Assembly (NCBI GenBank): GCA_019348265.1
Contig: JAHWJV010000008.1
Span: 1 to 23,292 of the forward strand
DNA length: 23,292 bases
Direction of reading: 5' to 3'
From: Gemmatimonadota bacterium
Lineage (GTDB): Bacteria > Gemmatimonadota > Gemmatimonadetes > Longimicrobiales > Longimicrobiaceae
Shown: positions 12,412 to 19,390 of the stretch, piece after piece
Layout: each line of letters starts with the position of its first letter
How positions within the stretch are numbered: position 1 is the stretch's first letter
The notes under the pieces: generated by a model
The model's input: only the letters and a program-made list of their open reading frames with translations
What the model was told of the DNA's origin: nothing
Databases searched by the model: none
Position numbers and translations under genes: made by a program

Positions 12412-13440
12412 TTACCTCGTGACGGGGGAGCGGGCCCCTTCGGAGACGAAGCGCCGCACCGTTTCAATGGAAGCGTCCGAGCCTAGGTATACCGGCACCC
12501 GCTGGTGCAGCGACTCGGGTTCGATGTCCAGGATGTCACGCTCGCCGTCGGTGGCGCGCCCACCGGCCTGCGTAACGAGCATCGCCATGGGCGCCGCCTC
12601 GTAGAGCAGCCGAAGCTTGCCGCTCGGGTTCAGCGAGTCGGCCGGGTACATGAAGATGCCACCGTAAAGCAACGTCCGATGGACGTCCGCGACCATGGAT
12701 CCAACGTAGCGCGCGCTGTAAGGCTCGCTCAGCTCGCCGTCGAACCCGCGCAGGTGCTCGACCAGCCGGCGCTGCCCCTCCGACCAGTGGCGCGCGTTGC
12801 CCTCGTTGATGCTGTAGATGGTCTTCCCCGGAGAAGGGATGCGCATCTGCGGGTGCGAGAGGACGAACTCTCCGATTGACGGGTCCAGCGTAAACCCATG
12901 CGTGCCGCGGCCGGTCGTGTATACGAGCATCGTGGACGACCCGTAGAGCACGTACGCAGCCGCGACCTGCTTGAAGCCGGGCTGGAGCACGTCTTCCACC
13001 GAGCCTCGCTCGGCGCTGGAGATCTTGCGGTGAATGGAGAAGATGGTCCCGACCGGGATGTTGGCGTCGATGTTCGAGGAGCCGTCGAGCGGGTCGTACA
13101 GAAGCACGTAATTCCCCGTCTCGAACTGCGGCGGGATCTGGATGATCTCCTCTTCCTCCTCCGAGGCCATCATGCAGAGGTGGCCGCCGTGGTCCATCGC
13201 GCGAAAGATCACGTCGTGGGCGAACTCGTCGAGCTTCTTCACCTGCTCGCCGTGGACGTTGGTGGTCCCCGTCTGCCCGAGAATGTCACCGAGGCCAGCA
13301 CGCCGGACCTGCGCGCTGATCAGCTTTGCGGCGAGGGCGATGTCGTAGAGGATGTCGCTGAACGCTCCGGTCGCCTGAGGAAAGCGCCTTTCTTCCTCGA
13401 TGATGTGGCGCTCGATGGTTACGACCGATCTTCCGGTCAC
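12412..13440 (-). CDS. fbp: Class I fructose-1,6-bisphosphatase
   Basis: A 342-residue enzyme that hydrolyses fructose 1,6-bisphosphate to fructose 6-phosphate in gluconeogenesis. Metal and substrate motifs are intact: the acidic SEEEEEII cluster (93-100), DPLDGSSNIDANIPVGTIF (116-134), YSINEGN, ARYVGSMVADVHRTL, GGIFMYPAD and the C-terminal GKLRLLYEAAPMAMLVTQAGG block. Length is typical. The start is a GTG overlapping the previous stop as GTGA, so translation is likely coupled to the zincin gene. Its presence in an operon with tRNA-modification and DNA-uptake genes has no obvious functional reason. With pruA nearby it shows that the cell can grow on amino acids and make hexoses. Confidence 0.97.
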   Translation of the reverse strand: MTGRSVVTIERHIIEEERRFPQATGAFSDILYDIALAAKLISAQVRRAGLGDILGQTGTTNVHGEQVKKLDEFAHDVIFRAMDHGGHLCMMASEEEEEIIQIPPQFETGNYVLLYDPLDGSSNIDANIPVGTIFSIHRKISSAERGSVEDVLQPGFKQVAAAYVLYGSSTMLVYTTGRGTHGFTLDPSIGEFVLSHPQMRIPSPGKTIYSINEGNARHWSEGQRRLVEHLRGFDGELSEPYSARYVGSMVADVHRTLLYGGIFMYPADSLNPSGKLRLLYEAAPMAMLVTQAGGRATDGERDILDIEPESLHQRVPVYLGSDASIETVRRFVSEGARSPVTR

Positions 13441-13829
13441 GTTACTCTCTCCGCCGAAGTGGGGATCTCCGTGGATGCGGCCGCGAGCCGCGCCTCTACT
13501 TCATACGGGTTGTTCGTGTACCCATGCCGCAGGGTAGCAAGGGTATAGCGGATCGGAAAGAGCACGTCGGCACGCCACTGTCGCACGTGGGTGAGCTCGT
13601 GAACGAGAAGCCCCGGCGAGAGGCGCGCGCCCGGGCGGACGACGATGGTCCGGCCGAGCGTCACCGCGGCCGCGGGGGCGCCCATACGGGCGAGCAGGCC
13701 GCCGATTCGCGGGATGAGGCTCCCCTCGCGGAGCACCACACCTTCCGGGAGCAGCCCCTCGGGGATACCCGCCGGCGGTGGGATACGGCGGCCGAGGAGG
13801 AGGCCGGCTCCGAGCTCGACGAGGCTCAC
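13437..13829 (-). CDS. Small HExxH zincin-like protein (DUF4157-like)
   Basis: A 130-residue protein with the metalloprotease-type motif HELTHVRQW (77-85) and a downstream NPYEVEA (107-113) that could supply the third zinc ligand. Before it comes TIVVRPGARLSPG, a strand arrangement typical of DUF4157-like putative peptidases. There is no signal peptide; the N-terminus is short and mildly hydrophobic. The GTG start overlaps the comEC stop as GTGA and the stop overlaps the fbp GTG in the same way, so both boundaries are well fixed. The substrate is unknown. Its place directly after comEC is worth noting but does not prove a role in DNA uptake. Confidence 0.8.
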   Translation of the reverse strand: MSLVELGAGLLLGRRIPPPAGIPEGLLPEGVVLREGSLIPRIGGLLARMGAPAAAVTLGRTIVVRPGARLSPGLLVHELTHVRQWRADVLFPIRYTLATLRHGYTNNPYEVEARLAAASTEIPTSAERVT

Positions 13830-16168
13830 GGCGACAGCCTCCGCCAGCCATACCCGTCGCCCGCCGAAACTCGAACGGAGACGCTTCCTTCCAGGTCGGT
13901 GCGGGCGATCTCGATTCCGCGGGCCTGAAGGCGGCTGACCACCTCCGGTGATGGGTGGCCATACCGGTTGCGGCGGCCGGCGGAGATCACCGCGAGCTCC
14001 GGCTGGACGGCCGCTAAAAGTTCCGCCGAGGTCGACGTGCTGCTGCCGTGATGCCCCGCCTTCAGGATGTCGGCGCGCAGAGCGGTGCCCTCGCGGCGGA
14101 CGAGCTCCTGCTCGACTTCCGCGGGGGCGTCTCCGGTGAGAAGTGCGGCGAACGACCCGTACCTGAGGTGAACGACGGCACTGGCATCGTTGGGCTCCGC
14201 TCCGGTGTCTACCAGTCCCGGGTCTGGCCATAGAAAGCGAAGCTCGACGCCGTCCACACTGAGCCTGCGCCCGGCCTCCGCTCGCGCCCACGGAATCTCT
14301 CGTTTCTCGATCAGACTGAGGAGCTCCAGGTATAGGTCCGTACCGACCGCGAGGCCGGGCTCGATCACCCGGCCGACAGCGACGCCCTCCACGATCGCCG
14401 GCGCCCCGCCGATATGGTCGGCGTGGGGGTGCGTCAGAATCAGGGCGTCGACGCGGCTGGCCCCGTGTGCGCTGAGGAAGGGGAGAACGCGTCGTGCTCC
14501 GGCGTCGAAACGCTCGTCTCTGGGTCCCGTGTCGATGAGGAGCCAGCGTGCTCCGGGCGTGCGGATCGCGACCGCGTCGCCCTGCCCCACATCGACGAAA
14601 TGGATTTCCAACGCGTCGGAGCGCGCCGTCCCGACCGCCGGCCAGGCGAGCCCAACCGAGAGGACGAGCCCCGCCGCGACTGCCCAACCAACCCCCTTCG
14701 ACAGCCGCATCGTCGCACGTAAGCCGACGAGCGTCGCGAGGGCCAGTGCACACCAGAGACCCCATTCCGGGCGGGCGAGGTGAAGATACCCGAAGGGGAC
14801 CTCGCCTGCCACCCGAGCGACCCGGTCGACCGCATCGAGCGACACCGCCGCACCGTCAGCGATGAGGCCGGCGACCGGAGAAAACACCGGGTCGACCACC
14901 AGCGCGGTGACGACGCCTACCAGCGCCAGACTGGTGAGCGGCACCGCCGGAAGGTTCGCGGCGATCGCGATCGGCGAAACGGCGCCGAAGTGGTAGGCGG
15001 TGACAGGCGCGGTGAGCGCGAAGGCAACGACGCTGACGATTACGGCTTCGGTGACATACCGCCCTGGACCGCGCGCAAGGTGTCGTGGCATCGCGTCGAG
15101 GTCCACGCGTGCGGCCAGCATGAGCGCGCCGACGCCGGCAAAGGAGAGCTGCACGCCGGGATCGAGCACCGTACGTGGGTCCCAGGCGATCAACGCCAGC
15201 GCCGACGCCGCCACGATCGGCATCGTCGCGGACGGCCGCTGGATGATGCGCGCCAGGAGTGCGAGCGAGAGCATGATCCCGGCGCGGACCGCCGACCCGG
15301 GCGCGCCGATCAGCGCCAGGTAGAGCGCCGTCACGCCGATCGTACCGGCCCGCACCCTCTCCCGCGGGAGGCGCATCGCGTCGCCGACCAGCAGGAGCAT
15401 GGCCGCGAAGAGCGCGACATGCGCCCCAGAGATCGCGAGCAGGTGCACCAGCCCCGCGCGGACGAATCGCTCCCGGACCGCGCTGTCCATCCGCTCCCTG
15501 CGACCCAGCAACAGTGCCTCGGCCAGCCCGAAGTGATGCGGGAACAGGCGCTGGAGCCGAGCCTCGGTTCGGCCGCGCGCGAAGAGCAGCGGGTGACGGA
15601 GAACGCTGGGGGGTGTCGTGCCGAGAAGCGTATCCAGCGTTACGGTACCGCTGAACATCGGATCCGCCGGCCACCCGCTGGGCACGACGGGTAGGGGCGA
15701 GCGGCGCCACTCACCCGCCCCGCGGATCTCGGCCCCCGCCGCCAGCGGCGCCCCCAGTGGCAGCCGCGCCCTGACCGGCCTCATACAGACTGCGCCACCG
15801 GCTTCTACCGTGGCGTACTCCAGCGGGACGAGCGGCGATGAGGCCTCGCCCTCGACGCGGCTCGCGGCGCCCAGCACGCCCGAGACGTTGACCCGGGTGC
15901 CGTCTGGAATCCCGTTCCGGCAATCTTCGCTCGCCTGACGGACGGCGGCGGCCCCGAGCAGGCCGCCGAGGGAGGCGAAGCAGAGGAGCAGCGGGAACGG
16001 GGAAGCACCGGAAGGAGAGCTGTCGCGGTGTGTAACCGCGGCCCAGAGAATCGTGACGGCTGTAAGTGCGAGGAGCGCGGGAGGGGGCGGCGCGAAGCGG
16101 AGCGCGGGGAGGAGACCGAGGAGAAGAGCGAGGGTTGCTGCGACGAGGGGTCGAAGCGTGGGGTTCAC
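13826..16168 (-). CDS. comEC: ComEC/Rec2 DNA-uptake channel
   Basis: A 780-residue inner-membrane protein that carries single-stranded DNA into the cytoplasm during natural transformation. Domain order is complete: N-terminal helices and DUF4131/OB-like part (1-190), Competence domain (about 215-480) with VHLLAISGAHVALFA and GAPGSAVRAG, then a C-terminal metallo-beta-lactamase domain (about 520-775) with HFVDVGQGDAVAI, LLIDTGP, LTHPHADHIGG (579-588) and LKAGHHGSST. The nuclease-like metal site HxHxDH is intact. The GTG start overlaps the lapA-like stop as GTGA. No other competence genes are in the window. A shorter relative acting in something other than transformation is unlikely, because all three domains are present. 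Confidence 0.95.
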   Translation of the reverse strand: MNPTLRPLVAATLALLLGLLPALRFAPPPPALLALTAVTILWAAVTHRDSSPSGASPFPLLLCFASLGGLLGAAAVRQASEDCRNGIPDGTRVNVSGVLGAASRVEGEASSPLVPLEYATVEAGGAVCMRPVRARLPLGAPLAAGAEIRGAGEWRRSPLPVVPSGWPADPMFSGTVTLDTLLGTTPPSVLRHPLLFARGRTEARLQRLFPHHFGLAEALLLGRRERMDSAVRERFVRAGLVHLLAISGAHVALFAAMLLLVGDAMRLPRERVRAGTIGVTALYLALIGAPGSAVRAGIMLSLALLARIIQRPSATMPIVAASALALIAWDPRTVLDPGVQLSFAGVGALMLAARVDLDAMPRHLARGPGRYVTEAVIVSVVAFALTAPVTAYHFGAVSPIAIAANLPAVPLTSLALVGVVTALVVDPVFSPVAGLIADGAAVSLDAVDRVARVAGEVPFGYLHLARPEWGLWCALALATLVGLRATMRLSKGVGWAVAAGLVLSVGLAWPAVGTARSDALEIHFVDVGQGDAVAIRTPGARWLLIDTGPRDERFDAGARRVLPFLSAHGASRVDALILTHPHADHIGGAPAIVEGVAVGRVIEPGLAVGTDLYLELLSLIEKREIPWARAEAGRRLSVDGVELRFLWPDPGLVDTGAEPNDASAVVHLRYGSFAALLTGDAPAEVEQELVRREGTALRADILKAGHHGSSTSTSAELLAAVQPELAVISAGRRNRYGHPSPEVVSRLQARGIEIARTDLEGSVSVRVSAGDGYGWRRLSP

Positions 16169-16458
16169 GGGTCCGGGTCAGGCGGCGCGTAGGAGGTGAA
16201 GGTGGGCGGGGGCGCATCGAAGCGGCTCTCGCGGAGTAGCTGGCGAACCTTCATGTCATGGCGCAGCCCAGCCACGAACATGGTGAGCATACCGAGGAGG
16301 AACGCGATGAAAATGAGTATCACCAGGGGGACCCGGTAGAGGACGAAGACCCCCAGATGCAGAGCGATCGACTCGCCGGAGTTGAAGTAGCCGAAGATCC
16401 CCGCGAGTAGCGCAATTCCGCCGAGCGCCGCCCACCGCCATCGCAGCTCGTCCTTCAT
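16165..16458 (-). CDS. LapA-like (DUF1049) inner-membrane protein
   Basis: A 97-residue protein with two membrane helices: WAALGGIALLAGIFGYFN (9-26) and VPLVILIFIAFLLGMLTMFV (43-62). Between them is ALHLGVFVLYR, and after them a basic helix (LRHDMKVRQLLRES) and a Pro-rich tail. The NSGESIALHL segment and RxPLxxLIFIAFLLGML pattern match the LapA/DUF1049 class, which in E. coli works with LapB in lipopolysaccharide control. No lapB is in view. The ATG overlaps the miaB stop as ATGA and the stop overlaps the comEC GTG, so both ends are secure. Confidence 0.82.
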   Translation of the reverse strand: MKDELRWRWAALGGIALLAGIFGYFNSGESIALHLGVFVLYRVPLVILIFIAFLLGMLTMFVAGLRHDMKVRQLLRESRFDAPPPTFTSYAPPDPDP

Positions 16459-17837
16459 GCCACCCGCTGCACGACGTCGCCGTCCAGAGCGCCGGTGAAG
16501 GTCGAGCCGCTGGTCGCGACGAGGCGCACGCGGGTGAAACCGCCGATCAACGACGCCGGCCCCTCGAAGGTGACGACCTTGTTTGATCCGGTGCGACCCT
16601 GCAGCCCACCGCGCCGCGCCTCCTTTTCGACCAGCACCTCCACCACGCCGCCGAGCTCGGCGCGGTTGATCTGGAGCTGGATGGCGCGATGGATCTCGAT
16701 CAGCTTTTCGAGCCGCGCCTGCGCGACGTCTCCCGCTATGAACTGCTCGGCGGGAAGACGAGTGGCCGGGGTGCCGTCGCGGAGCGAGTAGCGGTACATG
16801 TAGGCGTCGTCGTAGCGGATCTCGCGCATCAGCGCGAGCGTAGCCTCGTACTCCTCCTCCGTCTCTCCGGGGAAGCCGACGATGACGTCGGTGGAGAGCG
16901 CGATCCCGGGGATCGCCTCGCGGACCCAGGCGATCTTCTCGCGGTACTCCTCGACGGTGTACCGGCGGAGCATGCGCTTCAGCGTGCGGTTCGAGCCGGA
17001 CTGGACGGGAAGGTGGAGCTGCTTGCAAACCGCAGGCTCCTCCGCCATCACCTCGACGAGCTCGCGCGTGAAGTCGTTGGGGTGCGGCGAGGTAAAGCGG
17101 ACGCGGCGCACCCCTTCGACCCGCGCGACCTCCCGGAGGAGGCGCGGAAAGGTCCAGTCCTCCCAGACGTAGGAGTTCACCGTCTGCCCCAGCAGGGTGA
17201 TCTCCGGGACCCGGTCGTCGGCGAGCGCCCGGACCTCCGCGAGAATCTCGCGAGCATCGCGGTTCTTCTCGTCGCCGCGGACGTAGGGGACGATGCAGTA
17301 GGTGCAGCGGTAATTGCACCCGCGCTGGACCGGCACCCAGGCGGAAACCTTGGAGGTTCGACGCGGCGCGACACCCTCGTAGTTCTCGAAGGGATCGAAC
17401 CCCAGCACGCTGAGCCCGCCCGCGGCGGGCGGCGAGCCGAACACGGGTAGCGACGCTCGCGAGCCGGACGCCGTCCGCGAATCCGGCCGCAGCGCGCCCA
17501 GCACCTCCGGGAGCTTGCGGTAGCCGTCCGGCCCCATCACCAGATCGACCCCGCCGGCCTTGCCGAGGAGGTCGTCGCCCATGCGCTGAGCCATGCACCC
17601 CGTCACCCCGATGACCAACCCGGCATTCCCCTCGCGGAACTGCTGAAGCTGGCCGACGCGACCGAGCACCCGCTGCTCCGCATGATCGCGCACGGCGCAC
17701 GTGTTCACCAGGATCACGTCCGCATCCTCCGGCCCCTCCGCCGCCACATATCCCTGCTCCGCCAGGATGCCGTGCATCAGCTCGGTATCGCTGATGTTCA
17801 TCTGGCAGCCGTAGGTTTCGATGTATGCTTTTTTCAT
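16455..17837 (-). CDS. miaB: tRNA-2-methylthio-N6-isopentenyladenosine synthase
   Basis: A 460-residue radical-SAM methylthiotransferase that modifies A37 of tRNAs reading UNN codons. The N-terminal UPF0004 domain binds the auxiliary cluster with C11 (ETYGCQMN), C47 (VNTCAVRDHAE) and C81 (VTGCMAQR). The radical-SAM domain has RGCNYRCTYCIVPYVRG (C174, C178, C181) and LLGQTVNSY. The C-terminus is a TRAM domain ending in RLVATSGSTFTGAL. Length is standard. The ATG at 17837 is one base after a GATAGCT repeat array, so no Shine-Dalgarno sequence is possible. It is the first gene of a coupled operon with the lapA-like gene, comEC, the zincin gene, fbp and the DUF3006 gene. Confidence 0.97.
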   Translation of the reverse strand: MKKAYIETYGCQMNISDTELMHGILAEQGYVAAEGPEDADVILVNTCAVRDHAEQRVLGRVGQLQQFREGNAGLVIGVTGCMAQRMGDDLLGKAGGVDLVMGPDGYRKLPEVLGALRPDSRTASGSRASLPVFGSPPAAGGLSVLGFDPFENYEGVAPRRTSKVSAWVPVQRGCNYRCTYCIVPYVRGDEKNRDAREILAEVRALADDRVPEITLLGQTVNSYVWEDWTFPRLLREVARVEGVRRVRFTSPHPNDFTRELVEVMAEEPAVCKQLHLPVQSGSNRTLKRMLRRYTVEEYREKIAWVREAIPGIALSTDVIVGFPGETEEEYEATLALMREIRYDDAYMYRYSLRDGTPATRLPAEQFIAGDVAQARLEKLIEIHRAIQLQINRAELGGVVEVLVEKEARRGGLQGRTGSNKVVTFEGPASLIGGFTRVRLVATSGSTFTGALDGDVVQRVA

Positions 17838-18000
17838 GAGCTATCAGCTATCAGCTATCAGTCGGAGGACCGAGGCTCGCCAGTGCGCTAATGTTCTAAT
17901 TCGTTCCGCGAAGCCGTTTTGCTACACCGCCACCCGTATCTGGTGCCGCCCTCTTCTCCAACCGCCGGAGCTGATAGCTGATAGCTGATAGCTTCCAGTC
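17838..18000. repeat. Inverted 7-base-repeat element between glyA and miaB
   Basis: The left edge (17839-17859) has three AGCTATC units and the right edge (17973-17993) three GATAGCT units, the same sequence inverted. Including two flanking bases, 17839-17861 and 17971-17993 form a perfect 23-bp inverted repeat around 109 nt. On the minus strand the left array ends one base before the miaB ATG. The right array ends 9 bp from the glyA stop. Diverged units in phase (TCCGACT, TCGGTCC) continue inward from the left array. The interior is not similar to the other elements. Confidence 0.9.
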
Positions 18001-18002
18001 CC

Positions 18003-19253
18003 TCACGCCCTCGCCCACTCCGCGTACAGCGGAAACCGCCCGCAGATTTCGCTCACCTCGGAACGGACGCCCGCGATGGCCGCCGGGTCGTCCATGGAGG
18101 TGACGACGGCGTCGATGAGGCGCGCGATCTCGCGCATCTCGGCGGTGCCGAGGCCGCGGGTGGTGAGCGCGGGAGTGCCGATGCGCACGCCGGAGGTGAC
18201 GAAGGGCGACGCCGTCTCACCGGGGACGGTGTTCTTGTTTACGGTGATCCCCGCCAGGTCGAGCGCCTTCTCGGCATCCTTGCCGGTGACGCCCTTGGAG
18301 CGCAGATCGACCAGGAGGAGGTGGTTGTCCGTGCCGCCGGAGACCAGGTCGAAGCCGCGCTCCAGGAGACCCTCGGCGAGCGCCTTCGCATTCTCGAGCA
18401 CGCGCCGCGCGTAGTCCTTGAAGTCCGGCTCGAGCGCCTCCGCGAAGGACACGGCCTTGGCCGCGATGACGTGCATCAGCGGACCGCCCTGGATCCCGGG
18501 GAAGATCTGCTTGTCGATGGCCTTGGCGTGCTCCTCCTTGCAGAGGATCAGGCCGCCGCGCGGCCCGCGCAGCGTCTTGTGCGTGGTCGAGGTGACGACA
18601 TCCGACATCGGCACGGGGCTGGGATGTACTCCCGCCGCGACCAGGCCGGCGATGTGCGCCATATCGACCATGAGCCGGGCGCCGGACTCGCGCGCGATCT
18701 CCGCGAACACCTCGAAGTCGATGATGCGCGGGTAGGCGCTCGCGCCGGCGACGATCAGCTTCGGCCGGTGCTGGAGAGCGAGCTCGCGCAGCTGCCCGTA
18801 GTCGATGCGATGGTCGTCCTCGCGAACGCCATAGGGAACGACGTTGTAGAGCCGGCCGCTGAAGTTCACGGGCGAGCCGTGGGTCAGGTGGCCGCCCTGG
18901 GAGAGGTTCATCCCCAGGATGGTATCGCCCGGCTCGAGCAGCGCGAAGTACGCGGCCATGTTGGCGCCGGCCCCGGAGTGGGGCTGGACGTTCGCGTGGT
19001 CGGCGCCGAAGAGCTGGAGCACCCGATCCTGCGCGTAGCGCTCCACCTCGTCCACCACCTCGCAGCCGCCATAGTACCGCTTCCCGGGGTACCCCTCGGC
19101 GTACTTGTTGGTGAGCACGGACCCCTGCGCCTGCATGACGGCCTCGGAGACGAAGTTCTCGGAGGCGATCATCTCGAGCTGGCTCGACTGGCGGTCGGCT
19201 TCCGCCAGCAGGAGACGATGGATCTCCGGATCGGCTTGCTTTAGCGCTTCCAT
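18003..19253 (-). CDS. glyA: Serine hydroxymethyltransferase
   Basis: A 416-residue PLP enzyme that converts serine and tetrahydrofolate to glycine and methylene-tetrahydrofolate. Seen: LEMIASENFVSEAVMQAQGS (27-46), KYAEGYPGKRYYGGC (50-64), HSGAGANMAAYFALL, MVDMAHIAGLVAAG, TSTTHKTLRGPRGG with the PLP lysine K226, and the C-terminal VTSGVRIGTPALTTRG. An in-frame extension upstream to 19394 is basic and unlike the family; the ATG at 19253 matches the family start. A promoter-like pair lies 87-116 bp upstream, so glyA is probably transcribed independently of the helicase gene behind it. I saw no riboswitch fold in its leader. Confidence 0.97.
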   Translation of the reverse strand: MEALKQADPEIHRLLLAEADRQSSQLEMIASENFVSEAVMQAQGSVLTNKYAEGYPGKRYYGGCEVVDEVERYAQDRVLQLFGADHANVQPHSGAGANMAAYFALLEPGDTILGMNLSQGGHLTHGSPVNFSGRLYNVVPYGVREDDHRIDYGQLRELALQHRPKLIVAGASAYPRIIDFEVFAEIARESGARLMVDMAHIAGLVAAGVHPSPVPMSDVVTSTTHKTLRGPRGGLILCKEEHAKAIDKQIFPGIQGGPLMHVIAAKAVSFAEALEPDFKDYARRVLENAKALAEGLLERGFDLVSGGTDNHLLLVDLRSKGVTGKDAEKALDLAGITVNKNTVPGETASPFVTSGVRIGTPALTTRGLGTAEMREIARLIDAVVTSMDDPAAIAGVRSEVSEICGRFPLYAEWARA

Positions 19254-19339
19254 GGCTCGGCTGCTCGGCGGATCTCGGCTTTCGTAAGTAGGACCGGCGG
19301 CGGGAACGCGGCGCTTTCCCGTGGCGGTCGATCGACAGC

Positions 19340-19369
19340 ATTCTAACCCCGGCGGACGCGCCGTGTCGA
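19340..19369 (-). promoter_or_regulatory. glyA: Sigma-70-type promoter of glyA
   Basis: On the minus strand TCGACA (19369-19364), an 18-bp spacer and TAGAAT (19345-19340), each 5 of 6 to consensus. The predicted leader is about 80 nt. The -35 lies in the loop side of a small imperfect hairpin (ACGCG/CGCGT and CCGTG/CACGG arms) just after the helicase stop. Confidence 0.6.
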
Positions 19370-19390
19370 GGGCACGGGTGCGCGTCGGAG

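Noticed and set aside
14780..15694. 304-codon open frame antisense to comEC
   Set aside because: Extremely Arg/Gly/Asp-rich shadow composition with no domain; comEC is intact on the other strand.
17838..18000. CRISPR-like repeat array
   Set aside because: The units are 7 bases, directly tandem with no spacers, and there are no cas genes. The nearby Cas4-like domain belongs to a helicase fusion.
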